Below, piece after piece: positions 48,701 to 52,260 of a stretch of 64,000 nt of DNA (positions are counted from its first letter, which is position 1; each line of letters opens with the position of its first letter). A program made the position numbers and the translations under genes. This DNA comes from Pisaster brevispinus (Eukaryota > Echinodermata > Asteroidea > Forcipulatida > Asteriidae), in the NCBI GenBank assembly GCA_023634235.1, contig JAMKCF010000004.1, positions 6,613,202-6,677,201 of the forward strand. The letters run 5' to 3'. The notes below the pieces were generated by a model, which saw nothing but the letters and a program-made list of their open reading frames with translations, was not told the DNA's origin and ran no database searches.

Positions 48701-49434
48701 TAACAGCTTTATGAAATCGGGCACAAAAACAAACTGGCCGAATACGAGGGATTGCCATTTTAGTTCTTTTTTTATCCCTGACGTGAGAATTGTTGCGTTC
48801 TATCCATCCCCATCCCTAGGTTTAAAAAATGTGGGGATTTTTTTTTAGACCCCGGCCTAAGAACAGTTTATGCACCACAGAGTTTTAAAATAAATTTAGC
48901 ATACTAAGTGCCTTTTAAGGTATCATGAGACTTATAGTGAAGAAAATACATTATTTGACGTCAACTATATTTTATTTTACATAAAGTATTTTAATTTATA
49001 TTATTTATTTGTTTATTTAAATTTGGGTTTGTTTTTTTTACATCAGAGGATTCCTTAATTCTGAGTACTTTTAAAAGGGAGAAATAGTATATGTAGAGAA
49101 GTTTAAGAACTATTGCAAAATACAGCTGATTGGAAACACTCGGGATGTTTCATCGATCACTGTTTTTGTCTGAAGTTAAAAAGTCAAGTTAATTTCTGGT
49201 CCCCGTTTAAATAATGTATTTTTTTTTTTTATAAATGACAATTTTGTACCACGATAATCACTGTACTCAATCTGCAAAACAAATAACAGTTAACCCAGAC
49301 ACAAAAGTAATTGGATTTGTCTACAAGCCTTAACCATAAATGCAATTTAACAATTAAACAAAAACATTTTGTCGGAGTAATTCCTTACATACCTGTCGAT
49401 CCTCGCTAGGAATTTCCTTCTTCTCCGCGGCCAT
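1285..49434 (-). CDS. TES: Testin (PET and three LIM domains), nine coding exons
   Basis: Testin is a cytoplasmic scaffold at focal adhesions and actin filaments; in vertebrates it binds zyxin and, through LIM3, Mena. Joining 49393-49434, 42348-42422, 35317-35402, 32472-32718, 10243-10449, 7178-7399, 4962-5177, 2782-2940 and 1285-1479 gives 482 residues with GT-AG introns and no stop. Residues 41-76 carry the testin signature (LGHE, CLKC, LELHFW, ICKICKC). A PET domain covers about 115-219, a Pro/Gly/Gln-rich linker 220-293, and three LIM domains 295-482. The ATG context is GGAATGG. The protein is about 60 residues longer than human testin because of a longer N-terminus (40 residues before LGHE against about 10) and a longer linker. 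Prickle and LMCD1 share PET-LIM parts, but three C-terminal LIMs plus the LGHE/CLKC head point to testin. Untranslated exons were not identified. Confidence 0.95.
2300..2450. repeat. Dispersed repeat family I, copy 1
   Basis: GGGGCACCTCTGTAAGGGAA, TTTCTGCTGGAACATTTTAA and ATGGAGGCAATGGCG recur at 31570, 41088 and, more weakly, 27940. The ends are not defined and no inverted repeat is visible. TES intron 8. Confidence 0.6.
2460..2732 (-). mobile_element. tRNA-Leu-derived SINE, copy 1
   Basis: On the minus strand the head reads like a tRNA-Leu: A box TGGACGAGCGG, an anticodon-loop-like ACTCAAGCT, a long variable arm, and B box GGTTCGAGTCC. A tRNA-unrelated body follows (TTCGTCCTTCCGATTGGACG, AAAGCCGTTGGTCCC, AAAGAACCCAGT). 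It lies in TES intron 8. Relatives are at 58985 and 63395. Confidence 0.85.
2782..2940 (-). CDS. TES: TES coding exon 8 (LIM2, residues 366-418)
   Basis: It encodes [12 protein letters not shown] followed by [12 protein letters not shown], the central and distal zinc sites of LIM2 (His-x2-His-x2-Cys-x2-Cys, then CxxC). The acceptor is TTTGCAG and the donor GTACTAG; phase is 0. Spacing from CY to the first Cys of LIM3 is seven residues, as in human testin, which supports the exon 8-9 junction. Confidence 0.96.
3064..3125. repeat. Inverted repeat with perfect 17-bp arms
   Basis: AGACTTACCAGGTAAAT and its exact inverse lie 28 bases apart, in TES intron 7. Each arm contains a splice-donor-like CAGGTAAAT or CTGGTAAGT, depending on strand. 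Confidence 0.9.
3434..3634. mobile_element. Inverted-repeat element family F, copy 1
   Basis: The ends CAGAGCTGCAAACA and ATGGCAGCTCTG enclose TCAGGGAGATTTTGT and CATCAGAACATGGAAAG, which recur at 8738 and 31144. It lies in TES intron 7. Confidence 0.8.
4962..5177 (-). CDS. TES: TES coding exon 7 (LIM1 and first zinc ligands of LIM2, residues 294-365)
   Basis: LIM1 ligands are all present: Cys295, Cys298, His321, Cys324, Cys327, Cys330, Cys348 and His351. Recognisable strings include [18 protein letters not shown] and [12 protein letters not shown], closely matching testin LIM1. The exon ends with CAACDE, which supplies the first CxxC of LIM2. The acceptor is CACTTAG and the donor GTATTT. 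Confidence 0.97.
5329..5411. mobile_element. Short foldback element
   Basis: GCTATGGTTAAAACTAC at the left is inverted at the right as GTAGTTCTAACCATAGC (one mismatch) around a 49-bp centre. It lies in TES intron 6, 150 bases before exon 7 in gene order reading upstream. Confidence 0.7.
5866..6005. mobile_element. Foldback MITE with GGGGTCAATTTCACAAA ends
   Basis: The left end GGGGTCAATTTCACAAA and the right end TTTTGTGAAATCGACCCC are inverted. The interior repeats AGGACTAGTCC and its half sites, so the whole 140 bp can fold. A relative with the same ends lies at 27771. TES intron 6. Confidence 0.85.
7178..7399 (-). CDS. TES: TES coding exon 6 (variable PET-LIM linker, residues 220-293)
   Basis: It encodes a 74-residue low-complexity linker rich in Pro, Gly, Gln, Val and Ser, with no fold expected. 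The acceptor is CCTAG and the donor GTAAGT; both ends are phase 0 and join PET to LIM1. It is about twice as long as the vertebrate linker. Near its 3' end it carries the word ACATACATGTACA, the same motif that is common in the introns here. Confidence 0.88.
7574..8277. mobile_element. MITE family C, 704 bp with perfect 20-bp terminal repeats
   Basis: Both ends carry AGACTGTGCAAGTCTCGCGC in opposite orientation, without a mismatch. The inverted repeat may extend outward through CCCC(A)TA. The interior is AT-rich with no open frame of note. Shorter relatives lie at 40173 and 61193. It lies in TES intron 5. Confidence 0.88.
8738..8934. mobile_element. Inverted-repeat element family F, copy 2
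   Basis: It runs from CCGAGCTGCCCACATTT to GTTGACAGCCCTG with the same internal order as the other copies. It lies in TES intron 5. Confidence 0.78.
9720..9907. mobile_element. Foldback MITE, family B (GGGCCCAATTTCATA ends), copy 1
   Basis: The right end is AGCAGCTCTATGAAATTGGGC, and the interior has TTTCTGCTTAGCAAAAATG and GCAGGATACCAGTC, as in the other copies. The left terminus is degenerate. It lies in TES intron 5. Confidence 0.7.
10243..10449 (-). CDS. TES: TES coding exon 5 (core of PET domain, residues 151-219)
   Basis: It encodes [20 protein letters not shown], then [20 protein letters not shown], a clear PET match (YM.M.P, QP..G..GA..R..Q...QLP.HDQ.P). It ends KEKAVGIGQ, like the LGVG end of the vertebrate domain. 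The acceptor is TTTACAG and the donor GTGGGT; phase is 0 at both ends. Codon use is noticeably GC-rich compared with the flanking introns. Confidence 0.97.
11198..11550. mobile_element. Family L element (CAGGGGTGAGAG end), interrupted
   Basis: It starts CAGGGGTGAGAGCCACTGCT and contains TTTTGGTAACCCCTGGAGTT. It resumes with GACCGTATCCTCAGAATTAG at the right, as in the copy at 23574. The middle (about 11320-11495) is foreign, bounded by TTTTCGAAAC and GTTTCAAAAAGGGCC, and holds a poly-C tract. Confidence 0.65.
11581..11665. repeat. Long hairpin with GACTCTGCTAGGGTCGAAACG arm
   Basis: GGCCTGACTTTTTTGATCCC plus AGCAGAGTCTTTCTC pairs with GAGAAAAAAGACTCTGCTAG plus GGTCGAAACGTCAGACC, arms of about 36 bp with few mismatches. 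The GGTCGAAACG end recalls a motif seen near 16418. TES intron 4. Confidence 0.75.
11872..12350. mobile_element. Inverted-repeat element family E, with a nested insertion
   Basis: It starts CAGGGTTCTTCCTTAAC and ends GTTAAGGGCAAACCCTG. The arms carry GGACCAGTCAAAAT and GGACCAGTGAAAAAGC. A second element sits inside at 12035-12216. Relatives occur at 28151 and 28749. It lies in TES intron 4. Confidence 0.85.
12035..12216. mobile_element. hAT-like MITE nested in family E, with 8-bp target duplication
   Basis: The 182-bp element runs from CAAGCATGATATTT to GAATATCTCGCCTG and is flanked on both sides by GGTACCAT (12027-12034 and 12217-12224). An 8-bp duplication fits hAT transposition. A relative lies at 23058-23243 with better preserved ends (CAGGCATGAT, ATCATGCCTG). 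Confidence 0.88.
12431..12529. repeat. 33-bp tandem repeat, three units
   Basis: The unit GACCACAAATACTTGTTTTA plus ACTTGTTTGTATT occurs three times with only one or two differences, in frame, so two minus-strand frames look like peptide repeats. It begins 80 bases after the family E element. Confidence 0.93.
12530..14649. other. TES intron 4, stretch without recognised feature
   Basis: I see unique-looking AT-rich sequence with short CpG-containing parts near 12600-13200, poly-T/poly-A runs near 13900-14100, and no exon-like frame that matches a known domain. The open frame at 14209-14610 has no recognisable content. Confidence 0.5.
14650..14775. repeat. Degenerate CAACTCGACCGTTGT repeats
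   Basis: CCAACTCG, CAACTCAAT, TAACTCGACCGTTG, GTCCAACACGTTCGTTG and CCAACTCGACCGCTG recur about every 15 to 20 bases. CpG is kept in most units. The array is old or only locally patterned. TES intron 4. Confidence 0.7.
15166..15604. mobile_element. Inverted-repeat MITE, family A, copy 2
   Basis: It starts AAAGGTAGAGTCATA and ends TATGACCCTACC..ACCTTCAAG, about 440 bp. It is collinear with the copies at 708 and 33683 over most of its length, including the internal AAGGGAATCCTTTCTCAAAA shared with copy 3. It lies in TES intron 4. Confidence 0.85.
15605..17189. other. TES intron 4, mostly featureless stretch
   Basis: It holds a poly-G tract near 16362, the CGAAACGATGAGACC motif near 16418 on the minus strand (see findings), and otherwise AT-rich sequence. 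No gene is visible. Confidence 0.5.
17190..17331. mobile_element. Inverted-repeat element family J, copy 1
   Basis: The left side TAGGCCGTACACAAATTGAC and the right side (TCAATTCAGACATATGTAGC) are inverted, with CTACGGCTAC-type stems. The centre GTTGCTAAGG repeats. A relative lies at 57645. TES intron 4. Confidence 0.72.
18030..18095 (+). mobile_element. Fragment of tRNA-Leu SINE body
   Basis: CTTTGTCCTTTGGATGGGAC followed by ATAAAGCTGTTGGTCCC matches the SINE body at 2460 and 58985. The tRNA head is missing. Confidence 0.6.
18224..18286. repeat. 21-bp tandem repeat, three units, inside a longer degenerate array
   Basis: TGGTGCCCAATGCAATGAAA plus C occurs three times without change. Flanking sequence 18180-18365 holds looser copies (GGCCTATGGAACACTGGTGCC, GGCCTGTGGAACACTGGTGG), so the array grew from a GGAACACTGGTGCC core. 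Confidence 0.92.
18479..18689. mobile_element. Family L element, intact ends
   Basis: It starts CAGGGGTGAGAGTCAGCTGA and ends TTCTCACCCCTG, 211 bp, with AGTATCCTCAGCACTAG inside. CA...TG ends with this pattern are hAT-like, but no target duplication is visible. Confidence 0.8.
19895..20280. mobile_element. Inverted-repeat element with AAGGGCACACTGCCTTT ends
   Basis: The left end TTAAAAGGGCACACTGCCTT is inverted relative to the right end AAGGAATGTGTCCCTTTAAG. The interior has an internal stem around TGCCACTTTGTGGAGTCAAA. I recognise the layout as an abundant repeat type in echinoderm DNA, from memory only. TES intron 4. Confidence 0.68.
20281..22358. other. TES intron 4, mostly featureless stretch
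   Basis: Apart from the telomere-like repeat at 21631, I see no gene or classifiable repeat. The 126-codon open frame at 21724-22104 is AT-rich and matches nothing I know. Confidence 0.5.
21631..21678. repeat. Interstitial telomeric repeat (CCCTAA)n
   Basis: CCTAATCCTAACCCTAATCC is followed, after a short break, by three CCCTAA units. It is the metazoan telomere repeat in an internal position, in TES intron 4. Confidence 0.85.
22359..22480. repeat. 12-bp minisatellite (AGAGGCCAAGCC)
   Basis: Five perfect 12-bp units are followed by degenerate ones (GAGCCCAAACTG, GACCCCAAGCTG). Read on the minus strand it gives a Ser-Gly-Leu-Ala repeat, which is a by-product and not a gene. Nearby TTTTCGAAACAACAGCTTGG suggests it grew inside a dispersed element. 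Confidence 0.92.
23058..23243. mobile_element. hAT-like MITE, relative of the nested element at 12035
   Basis: It starts CAGGCATGATGTTT and ends GAATATCATGCCTG, 186 bp. The right half is nearly collinear with 12035-12216 (AATCAGACTAAA, AGGAAGAATATC). I do not see a matching target duplication. Confidence 0.8.
23316..23500 (-). mobile_element. tRNA-like SINE, second family, copy 1
   Basis: On the minus strand it carries GTCGTGGGTTCGAATCCCAC, a full B-box and T-arm-like stem, followed by a body ending ACACATCGGTGTATGGGTA. The same layout occurs at 44255. A clear A box is not visible. It lies in TES intron 4. Confidence 0.6.
23574..23760. mobile_element. Family L element, third copy, right end missing
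   Basis: It starts TCAGGGGTGAGAGTCATTGC and carries CCTCCGTTTGGTAGCCCCTG and ACAGTATCCTCAGCGCTAGA. The terminal TCACCCCTG is not found. Confidence 0.72.
23880..25843. other. TES intron 4, stretch without recognised feature
   Basis: TACATGTA words are frequent (near 24035-24055, 25575-25605, 25665-25690). A short GT run lies at about 24202-24214. No gene is visible. Confidence 0.5.
25844..26029. mobile_element. Foldback MITE, family B, copy 2
   Basis: The termini GCCCAATTTCATAAA and TTTATGAAATTGGGCCC are inverted repeats. The interior carries the family pattern of CTTAGCAAGAAACGAGC and GGTACCAGTGGC. It lies in TES intron 4. Confidence 0.85.
27771..27927. mobile_element. Foldback MITE with GGGCTCGATTTCACAAAG ends
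   Basis: The termini GGGCTCGATTTCACAAAG and CTTGCGAAATCGGCCCC are inverted and match the element at 5866. The interior is different. TES intron 4. Confidence 0.78.
28151..28359. mobile_element. Family E element, second copy
   Basis: It has TTCTCTCTTAACAACAGTGG at the left and GTTATGGGCAAACCCTG at the right, with GTGAAAAAGCCGGCGCACTA inside, as in the copy at 11872. It lacks the nested insertion. Confidence 0.75.
28749..28925. mobile_element. Family E element, third copy, right end lost
   Basis: It starts CAGTGTTCTCCCTTAACAGT and carries GAGGACCAGTCAAAATTCAC and GGACCAGTGAAAAAGCTGAG. The GGGCAAACCCTG end is not present, so it is truncated or diverged. Confidence 0.7.
29440..29606. mobile_element. 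Foldback MITE, family B, copy 3
   Basis: It has GGGCCGTGAAAAATCTTGCT at the left, GGTTACCAGCCAAAATGCAA inside and TTTTATGAAAATGGGCCCC at the right. It is a diverged family B copy. Confidence 0.72.
31144..31484. mobile_element. Inverted-repeat element family F, copy 3, expanded by a minisatellite
   Basis: It begins CAGAGCTGCCAACATTTGCA and ends GAGTTGGCAGCTCTG. It is about 140 bp longer than the other copies because its AATCAGGGAGATTTTGT segment has been amplified into a 22-bp tandem array (31166-31331). Confidence 0.87.
31166..31331. repeat. 22-bp minisatellite inside family F element, 7.5 units
   Basis: The unit is AATCAGGGAGATTTTGTCCA plus AC. Three variants occur (AATCAGG, AATCATGG, ATTCAGG) in the order A B B C A B C A, which indicates amplification by a three-unit block. 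It makes long chance open frames in two plus-strand frames; these are not genes. Confidence 0.95.
31570..31692. repeat. Dispersed repeat family I, copy 2
   Basis: GAGGGAAATGTTAATTTCTA, CTGGAACATTTAAAGGGGCA and ATGGAGGCAATTGCC match the copy at 2300. It ends ATGAAGTATCAGGCCTGCC. TES intron 4. Confidence 0.6.
32472..32718 (-). CDS. TES: TES coding exon 4 (end of Cys-rich head, start of PET domain, residues 68-150)
   Basis: It begins after TTTCAACAG, completes the split Arg codon and reads RRICKICKC, then a charged stretch, then [14 protein letters not shown], which corresponds to the TYEWAPP region of vertebrate testin PET domains. The donor is CTG then GTAAGTTTG, a near-consensus site. Length is 247 bp. 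Confidence 0.95.
33683..34155. mobile_element. Inverted-repeat MITE, family A, copy 3
   Basis: It starts TTAAAAGTAGAGTCATAGAT and ends TATGACCCTACAATGTACCT, with the same internal landmarks as the copy at 15166. It lies in TES intron 3. Just left of it, GGGCACTGCCTTT recalls the ends of the element at 19895. Confidence 0.82.
34697..35150. mobile_element. hAT-like nonautonomous element with 9-bp target duplication
   Basis: The 454-bp element has ends TAGCCTTTCGTCAAGGCCTT and, inverted at the right, TAGCCTTTCATCAAGGCCTT, one mismatch in 20. CATTTAGCA flanks both sides (34688-34696 and 35151-35159); 8 of these 9 bases would be the usual hAT duplication. The interior has no long open frame. TES intron 3. 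Confidence 0.88.
35317..35402 (-). CDS. TES: TES coding exon 3 (Cys-rich head, residues 40-67)
   Basis: It encodes [16 protein letters not shown] and on to LELHFW, closely matching the testin N-terminal motif (LGHE, CLKC, ELHFWR). The acceptor is TTTAG and the donor GTAAGA. It ends with two bases of an Arg codon completed by exon 4. Cys52, Cys55 and Cys59 begin a Cys-rich cluster that continues as ICKICKC in the next exon. Confidence 0.93.
35403..38094. other. TES intron 2, left part, without recognised feature
   Basis: AT-rich sequence with many TACATGTA-type words and one partial family B-like piece (about 36330-36415). No exon-like frame is visible. Confidence 0.5.
38095..38397. mobile_element. 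Inverted-repeat element family D, first of two tandem copies
   Basis: It starts CAGGGTTCTCCCC and ends GGGAGAACCCTG, 303 bp. CAGGG...CCCTG ends are typical of hAT-type elements. It is followed 34 bases later by a second copy in the same orientation. It lies in TES intron 2. Confidence 0.85.
38432..38740. mobile_element. Inverted-repeat element family D, second tandem copy
   Basis: It starts CAGGGTTCTCCCC and ends GGGGAGAACCCTG, 309 bp, and is highly similar to the copy at 38095, including AACATTCCAAAACATTGTTT and TTAGCGTGCTTTGGCC. The similarity suggests a recent duplication or repeated insertion of one subfamily. Confidence 0.87.
39622..39755. mobile_element. Foldback element, 130 bp with two nested stems
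   Basis: CAATGGGAGACTTTTGAGAT pairs with ATCTCAAAAATCTCCCATT, and inside it ACTCACCAGTCC...CCATTGTT pairs with AACAATAG...GGACTGGTGAGT. Central GCAGCGACG is the loop. TES intron 2. Confidence 0.8.
40173..40317. mobile_element. MITE family C, short copy
   Basis: The termini TAGACTAGTGTGCAAGTCTC and GCGAGACTTGCACGGCCTA are inverted. About 145 bp, so it is an internally deleted relative of the 704-bp copy. It lies in TES intron 2. Confidence 0.8.
40509..40639. repeat. Inverted repeat, family S, copy 1
   Basis: The ends TTTGCATAGCAAAATGTTAT and TAGCATTTTGCTATGCTATA are inverted; GAGTAGCAA repeats inside. A reverse-oriented relative lies at 41455, about 0.8 kb away, and related words occur near 37525 and 38010. 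Confidence 0.65.
41088..41228. repeat. Dispersed repeat family I, copy 3
   Basis: GGGGACACCTAGGAGTGAAG, AAGGAACATTTCAAGGGGCA and CACCAAGGCAAA match the copies at 2300 and 31570. TES intron 2. Confidence 0.58.
41455..41563. repeat. Inverted repeat, family S, copy 2
   Basis: It begins CTGCATAGCAAAATGCTACA and ends GTTGCTATGCAAAATTG, with GTTGCTACTCAAACATCAAC inside, the inverse of the copy at 40509. Confidence 0.65.
41918..41975. repeat. Short inverted repeat
   Basis: CCCCATAAGCACCGATAAAT and GGTGCTATTTATGGGG are imperfect inverse copies around a 22-base centre. TES intron 2. Confidence 0.6.
42348..42422 (-). CDS. TES: TES coding exon 2 (residues 15-39)
   Basis: The acceptor is a T-rich tract ending TTTTTTAAG. 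The exon then opens with ATG and encodes 25 residues, [20 protein letters not shown] and five more, ending GAG before donor GTTTGG (a weaker donor). It is phase 0 at both ends. An in-frame TGA lies just upstream of the acceptor, so a transcript beginning nearby would have to start at this ATG. The segment is acidic and precedes the conserved Cys-rich module. Confidence 0.8.
42423..44254. other. TES intron 1, left part, with a CpG-rich patch
   Basis: 42540-43000 is CpG-rich (GACGGCGGC, GCGCGACGACG, CGACGCGACCGACCG) and could be an alternative promoter; the rest is AT-rich, with a short-unit TTAATAA stretch near 43440-43560. No gene is visible. Confidence 0.45.
44255..44425 (-). mobile_element. 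tRNA-like SINE, second family, copy 2
   Basis: The minus strand has GTCGTGGGTTCGATTCCCAC, then a body ending ACACATCGATGTATAGGGTT, parallel to the copy at 23316. It lies in TES intron 1. Confidence 0.6.
44481..44663. mobile_element. Near-palindromic MITE, 183 bp
   Basis: Left arm AAGCCCGGTTCATACTTTCT and right arm AGGAAGTATGAACCGAGCTT are inverted. Pairing continues through GCGAACGCGAATGC, AAAGCGAATATTGACGTCA, giving arms of about 50 bp. TES intron 1. Confidence 0.85.
45727..45793. repeat. (GA)n microsatellite, 67 bp
   Basis: An uninterrupted AG dinucleotide run lies in TES intron 1. It makes Ser-Leu or Arg-Glu repeats in chance frames. Next to it, 45690-45715 is a poly-C/poly-A tract. Confidence 0.98.
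46080..46430. promoter_or_regulatory. Candidate enhancer or conserved noncoding element in TES intron 1
   Basis: This stretch is free of recognised repeats and unusually rich in homeodomain-type words: GGATTA (Otx/bicoid type, 46305-46310), ATGCTAAT (POU-like, 46312-46319), TTAATTTTAATTA (46338-46350) and several AATAAT. The call is by motif density only. Confidence 0.3.
47814..47873. repeat. Perfect 28-bp-arm palindrome with 4-base loop
   Basis: TTAAGCAATTATGTTTTGTA plus TCCTTACC is followed by AATA and the exact inverse. There is no mismatch in 28 pairs. It lies in TES intron 1, and is not a recognised RNA gene. Confidence 0.95.
48556..48722. mobile_element. Foldback MITE, family B, copy 4
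   Basis: It begins GGGCCGCCAATTTCATGGAG and ends GCTTTATGAAATCGGGC. The interior CTCAGCAAAAACGAGCAGGA and TACCAGTCAC fits the family. It lies in TES intron 1, about 0.7 kb inside the donor of coding exon 1. Confidence 0.85.
49393..49434 (-). CDS. TES: TES coding exon 1 (start codon, residues 1-14)
   Basis: On the minus strand it reads [14 protein letters not shown] and ends CAG followed by the donor GTATGTAAGG, in phase 0. The start context has G at -3 and G at +4. The peptide has no family signature, so assignment rests on position, the strong donor and phase match to exon 2. An alternative is that translation starts at the ATG that opens exon 2, if another first exon is used. Confidence 0.75.
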
Positions 49435-49880
49435 TCCTGTCGCTGACTGATTCCTATCGTTAATTACAAATTACTTGACCTTCCAAACGAAACTTCAACC
49501 GTATTTCCCAAACTTTCACTTTTAATTACTGAATCTCCTCTCTAGCTGTCCTCTCCAGTTTCGTGTGACCTCTGTGTAAAACGCAGATAAGGCTAACAAA
49601 GCTAGGCAGCGAGAACCGTTCAATGAGCTACTGTGTGTTGATGAACATGATTTTGTATACAAAGCACACACGCAAGGCAGTAACTGCAAGCTGAACTGTC
49701 CTAATTCGGCTCATACAACGCCTACACACCAACCCGGCTGTTATAAACCATACACACACAACATCAACGTCCGCGGAATTTCTTACTGCTGTCTGACTGA
49801 CTTTAAAGATGTATGACGTTCTAGTTTAGATTTTTTTTCTTCAAGCCAAGTTCACCGGAAATTTCCGGGTAACTAAATTC
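49435..49880 (-). promoter_or_regulatory. TES: Likely TES 5' UTR and promoter region
   Basis: This stretch lies just upstream of the TES ATG. It has more CpG than its surroundings and no TATA box that I can place. At 49855-49868 there is a perfect 14-bp palindrome, CCGGAAATTTCCGG, made of two ETS-type GGAA cores facing each other, a common arrangement in TATA-less promoters. The transcription start is not visible, and an upstream noncoding exon cannot be excluded. Confidence 0.45.
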
Positions 49881-51769
49881 CGTCCGCTTTTTAGAATTCC
49901 ATGCCCCCCCCCCCCCACCCCCAACTGAAAGGATGCACAATTTAGTATTTTAAGTAAAGGCTGTGATAGAAAAATAAAAACAATAATAAATCGAGTTTCG
50001 CGAAACGATTAAATTTGTATTTAATAAATAACTAAGAATCTTTATGTAGCCTCTCCTTTGACAAATACGCCATTTTCAAATTGCTTTTTTTTTTAACCTC
50101 ACCGACTATCGTTGTCATTTAATATTTATTTCACTCTAAAAAGACAATTCTATTTTACCCCCCCCCCCAAATACATTAAGATGGTTGTGGAAAGGGTGGA
50201 GGAGAAAAAACACCTTCGTATGACCAAAGGGTAAAATACAACTTCTTTCCTACAAGAAGATGTGAAGAGTTCCATCTAGGCCTATTATAGTCAGAATACG
50301 TTAATAAATTGCGCCTTTAATCAACACGCTGACCTTATGGCGTCCTTTATGCATGGAATCCAACTCTTCCTGCTTAGCACTGGAAACCAAAACGGTAGGC
50401 TGAGAGCTGTGACGTCAGTAAACATTTCCACAAATTAAAGAGACATGTGGCGTGATTTATCGTGGTTGGTCTGTCTTAAAAGTATGGTAATTGGTAACAA
50501 CATTATTGAATTGGGTTTTTTTTAATCTGATGAAAGCTCATTGATTATGAATATGTCAGTATTAATCCTCCAAAGAAATATTTCCGCCTGAAAAACTGTC
50601 AAAGATGAGTAAATAGCGGTTAAAAGATCACCAAAAATCACTGATGATGATTTCCAATGTGCTTTCAAGTTCATGTGCCATCCCATTTGTTAGTTCTTGT
50701 TTTTCTGTAAACAGGTTGTACGTTGACGACAAGCCTAGCTTTTTCGGATGCCTCCGCATAAAGTAAATGTACATCTTATACGAATGTTACTGTGGGAATA
50801 AATGTTACTCTGAACTGAAAACTAAATATTATATGTAGGTGTTTATTGTGACTACCCATGACTTTACCGTACCAGTAACCGAACTTTGCGGTTTGTATTT
50901 TTTGGAAGCGTGGCGGCAGTTGACGGCTATAAAAACTGACAGACGATAGTCCTTGATATAGAAACTTGTCCAAAATACAATACTGTTCCTCCAACATTTG
51001 TAATAAATACCATAACAATTTAATAACTTAAAACTTTATCAGGTATTAGGGCGATAGTCCCACTTTCAAGATTCTTTAAATTATTTTAGTTGAGATGGTA
51101 TCGGCTTACGATGGGAAATGGGCCTGCATCATATCGTCTAACGTAAAAGCGTAAATTTTTACACTTTCAAGCATGGTCCGAATTTCGCCGACATTTTATT
51201 TATTTTGAGATGTATTTTTTTCTCGGAAAGAATGTTGACAGATGCTTTCATAAGGAAAAATATTCAACAACTTTTGCACATGTAATGTGCAAAATGCATG
51301 CAACATAAATAAGTTGTTTGTAGGCCCTATTATACATGGCTGATTGACGTCATTAATGTCAGGATCCCGACAATAATTAAAGTTTTAATTAACATACCTC
51401 TTACCATTGGCGGATTAAAAAAAAAAAAGTGCAATAGGCCTACCTTAAAAGAAAGCTTGTTTGTTATAACTTTCTCGAATCTATAAAAATAGCTATTTAA
51501 AATTTAAACCTAAATTTTCTGGTCAAATCGGCTAAACAAATCGAACCTATAGCATCAATAACGTTGTTATGTCAGGGACATTTCCTGATAATGCATTATT
51601 GTCAAAAGGCATTTCGCTACACGTGATGTATACAGTTAGAGAAACGCTTTTCCGGCACTCTTTTTTATTTTTTATTTTTATTTTTTTTAAGCATGGTGTT
51701 AAATTAAACGCCCTGATATTTGATCTGATCCGGATATATTGGGGGAATTAAATTTCCTTGTTTCAGGAA

Positions 51770-51870
51770 ACAATGCACGCAGGAGCTGTCACTTTTCCTG
51801 TCAACAGCACTAACGAGTTCGGATGGTGGGTGTAATTACATTTGCATGGGCCAATGTTCAAGGTATACGC
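51770..51870. promoter_or_regulatory. Candidate regulatory element in the TES-EBP intergenic region
   Basis: It holds two CTGTCA (MEIS/TGIF-type) words, TAATTA (51833-51838), the octamer ATTTGCAT (51840-51847) and CCAAT (51851-51855) within about 70 bases, just before the 79-bp array. Confidence 0.28.
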
Positions 51871-51945
51871 TTCTGTATAACGGTTTTGGGATGTGATTTT
51901 GTTGATATTTTTAAAAAAATGTAATAAGCAATGGAGTCACATTTT

Positions 51946-52260
51946 ACAACTGTAGCTAAATACGTCATGTAGTTGCAGACGCAAATCGCTTATGTGGTGT
52001 AAAAACTACTGCAAACTAGGGCTTACAACTGTAGCTAAATACGTCATGTAGTTGCAGATGCAAATCGCTTACGTGGTGTAAAAACTACTGCAAACCAGGG
52101 CTTACAACTGTAGCTAAATACGTCATGTAGTTGCAGATGCAAATCGCTTACGTGGTGTAAAAACTACTGCAAACTAGGGCTTACAACTGTAGCTAAATAC
52201 GTCATGTAGTTGCAGATGCAAATCGCTTACGTGGTGTAAAAACTACTGCAACCAGGGCTT
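51946..52260. repeat. 79-bp tandem array, four units
   Basis: Units start at 51946, 52025, 52104 and 52183, each opening ACAACTGTAGCTAAATACGT and closing ACCAGGGCTT or ACTAGGGCTT. Differences are a few single bases, and the last unit lacks one base. It lies in the TES-EBP intergenic region. There is no spacer variety, so it is not CRISPR-like. Confidence 0.97.

Noticed and set aside
1285..49434. Prickle or LMCD1 identity for the PET-LIM gene
   Set aside because: The LGHE/CLKC head, PET sequence and exact LIM2-LIM3 spacing match testin; LMCD1 has two LIMs, and prickle has a different N-terminus and a long prenylated tail.
51946..52260. CRISPR-like direct repeats
   Set aside because: The units are contiguous 79-bp tandem repeats with no variable spacers, in animal DNA.
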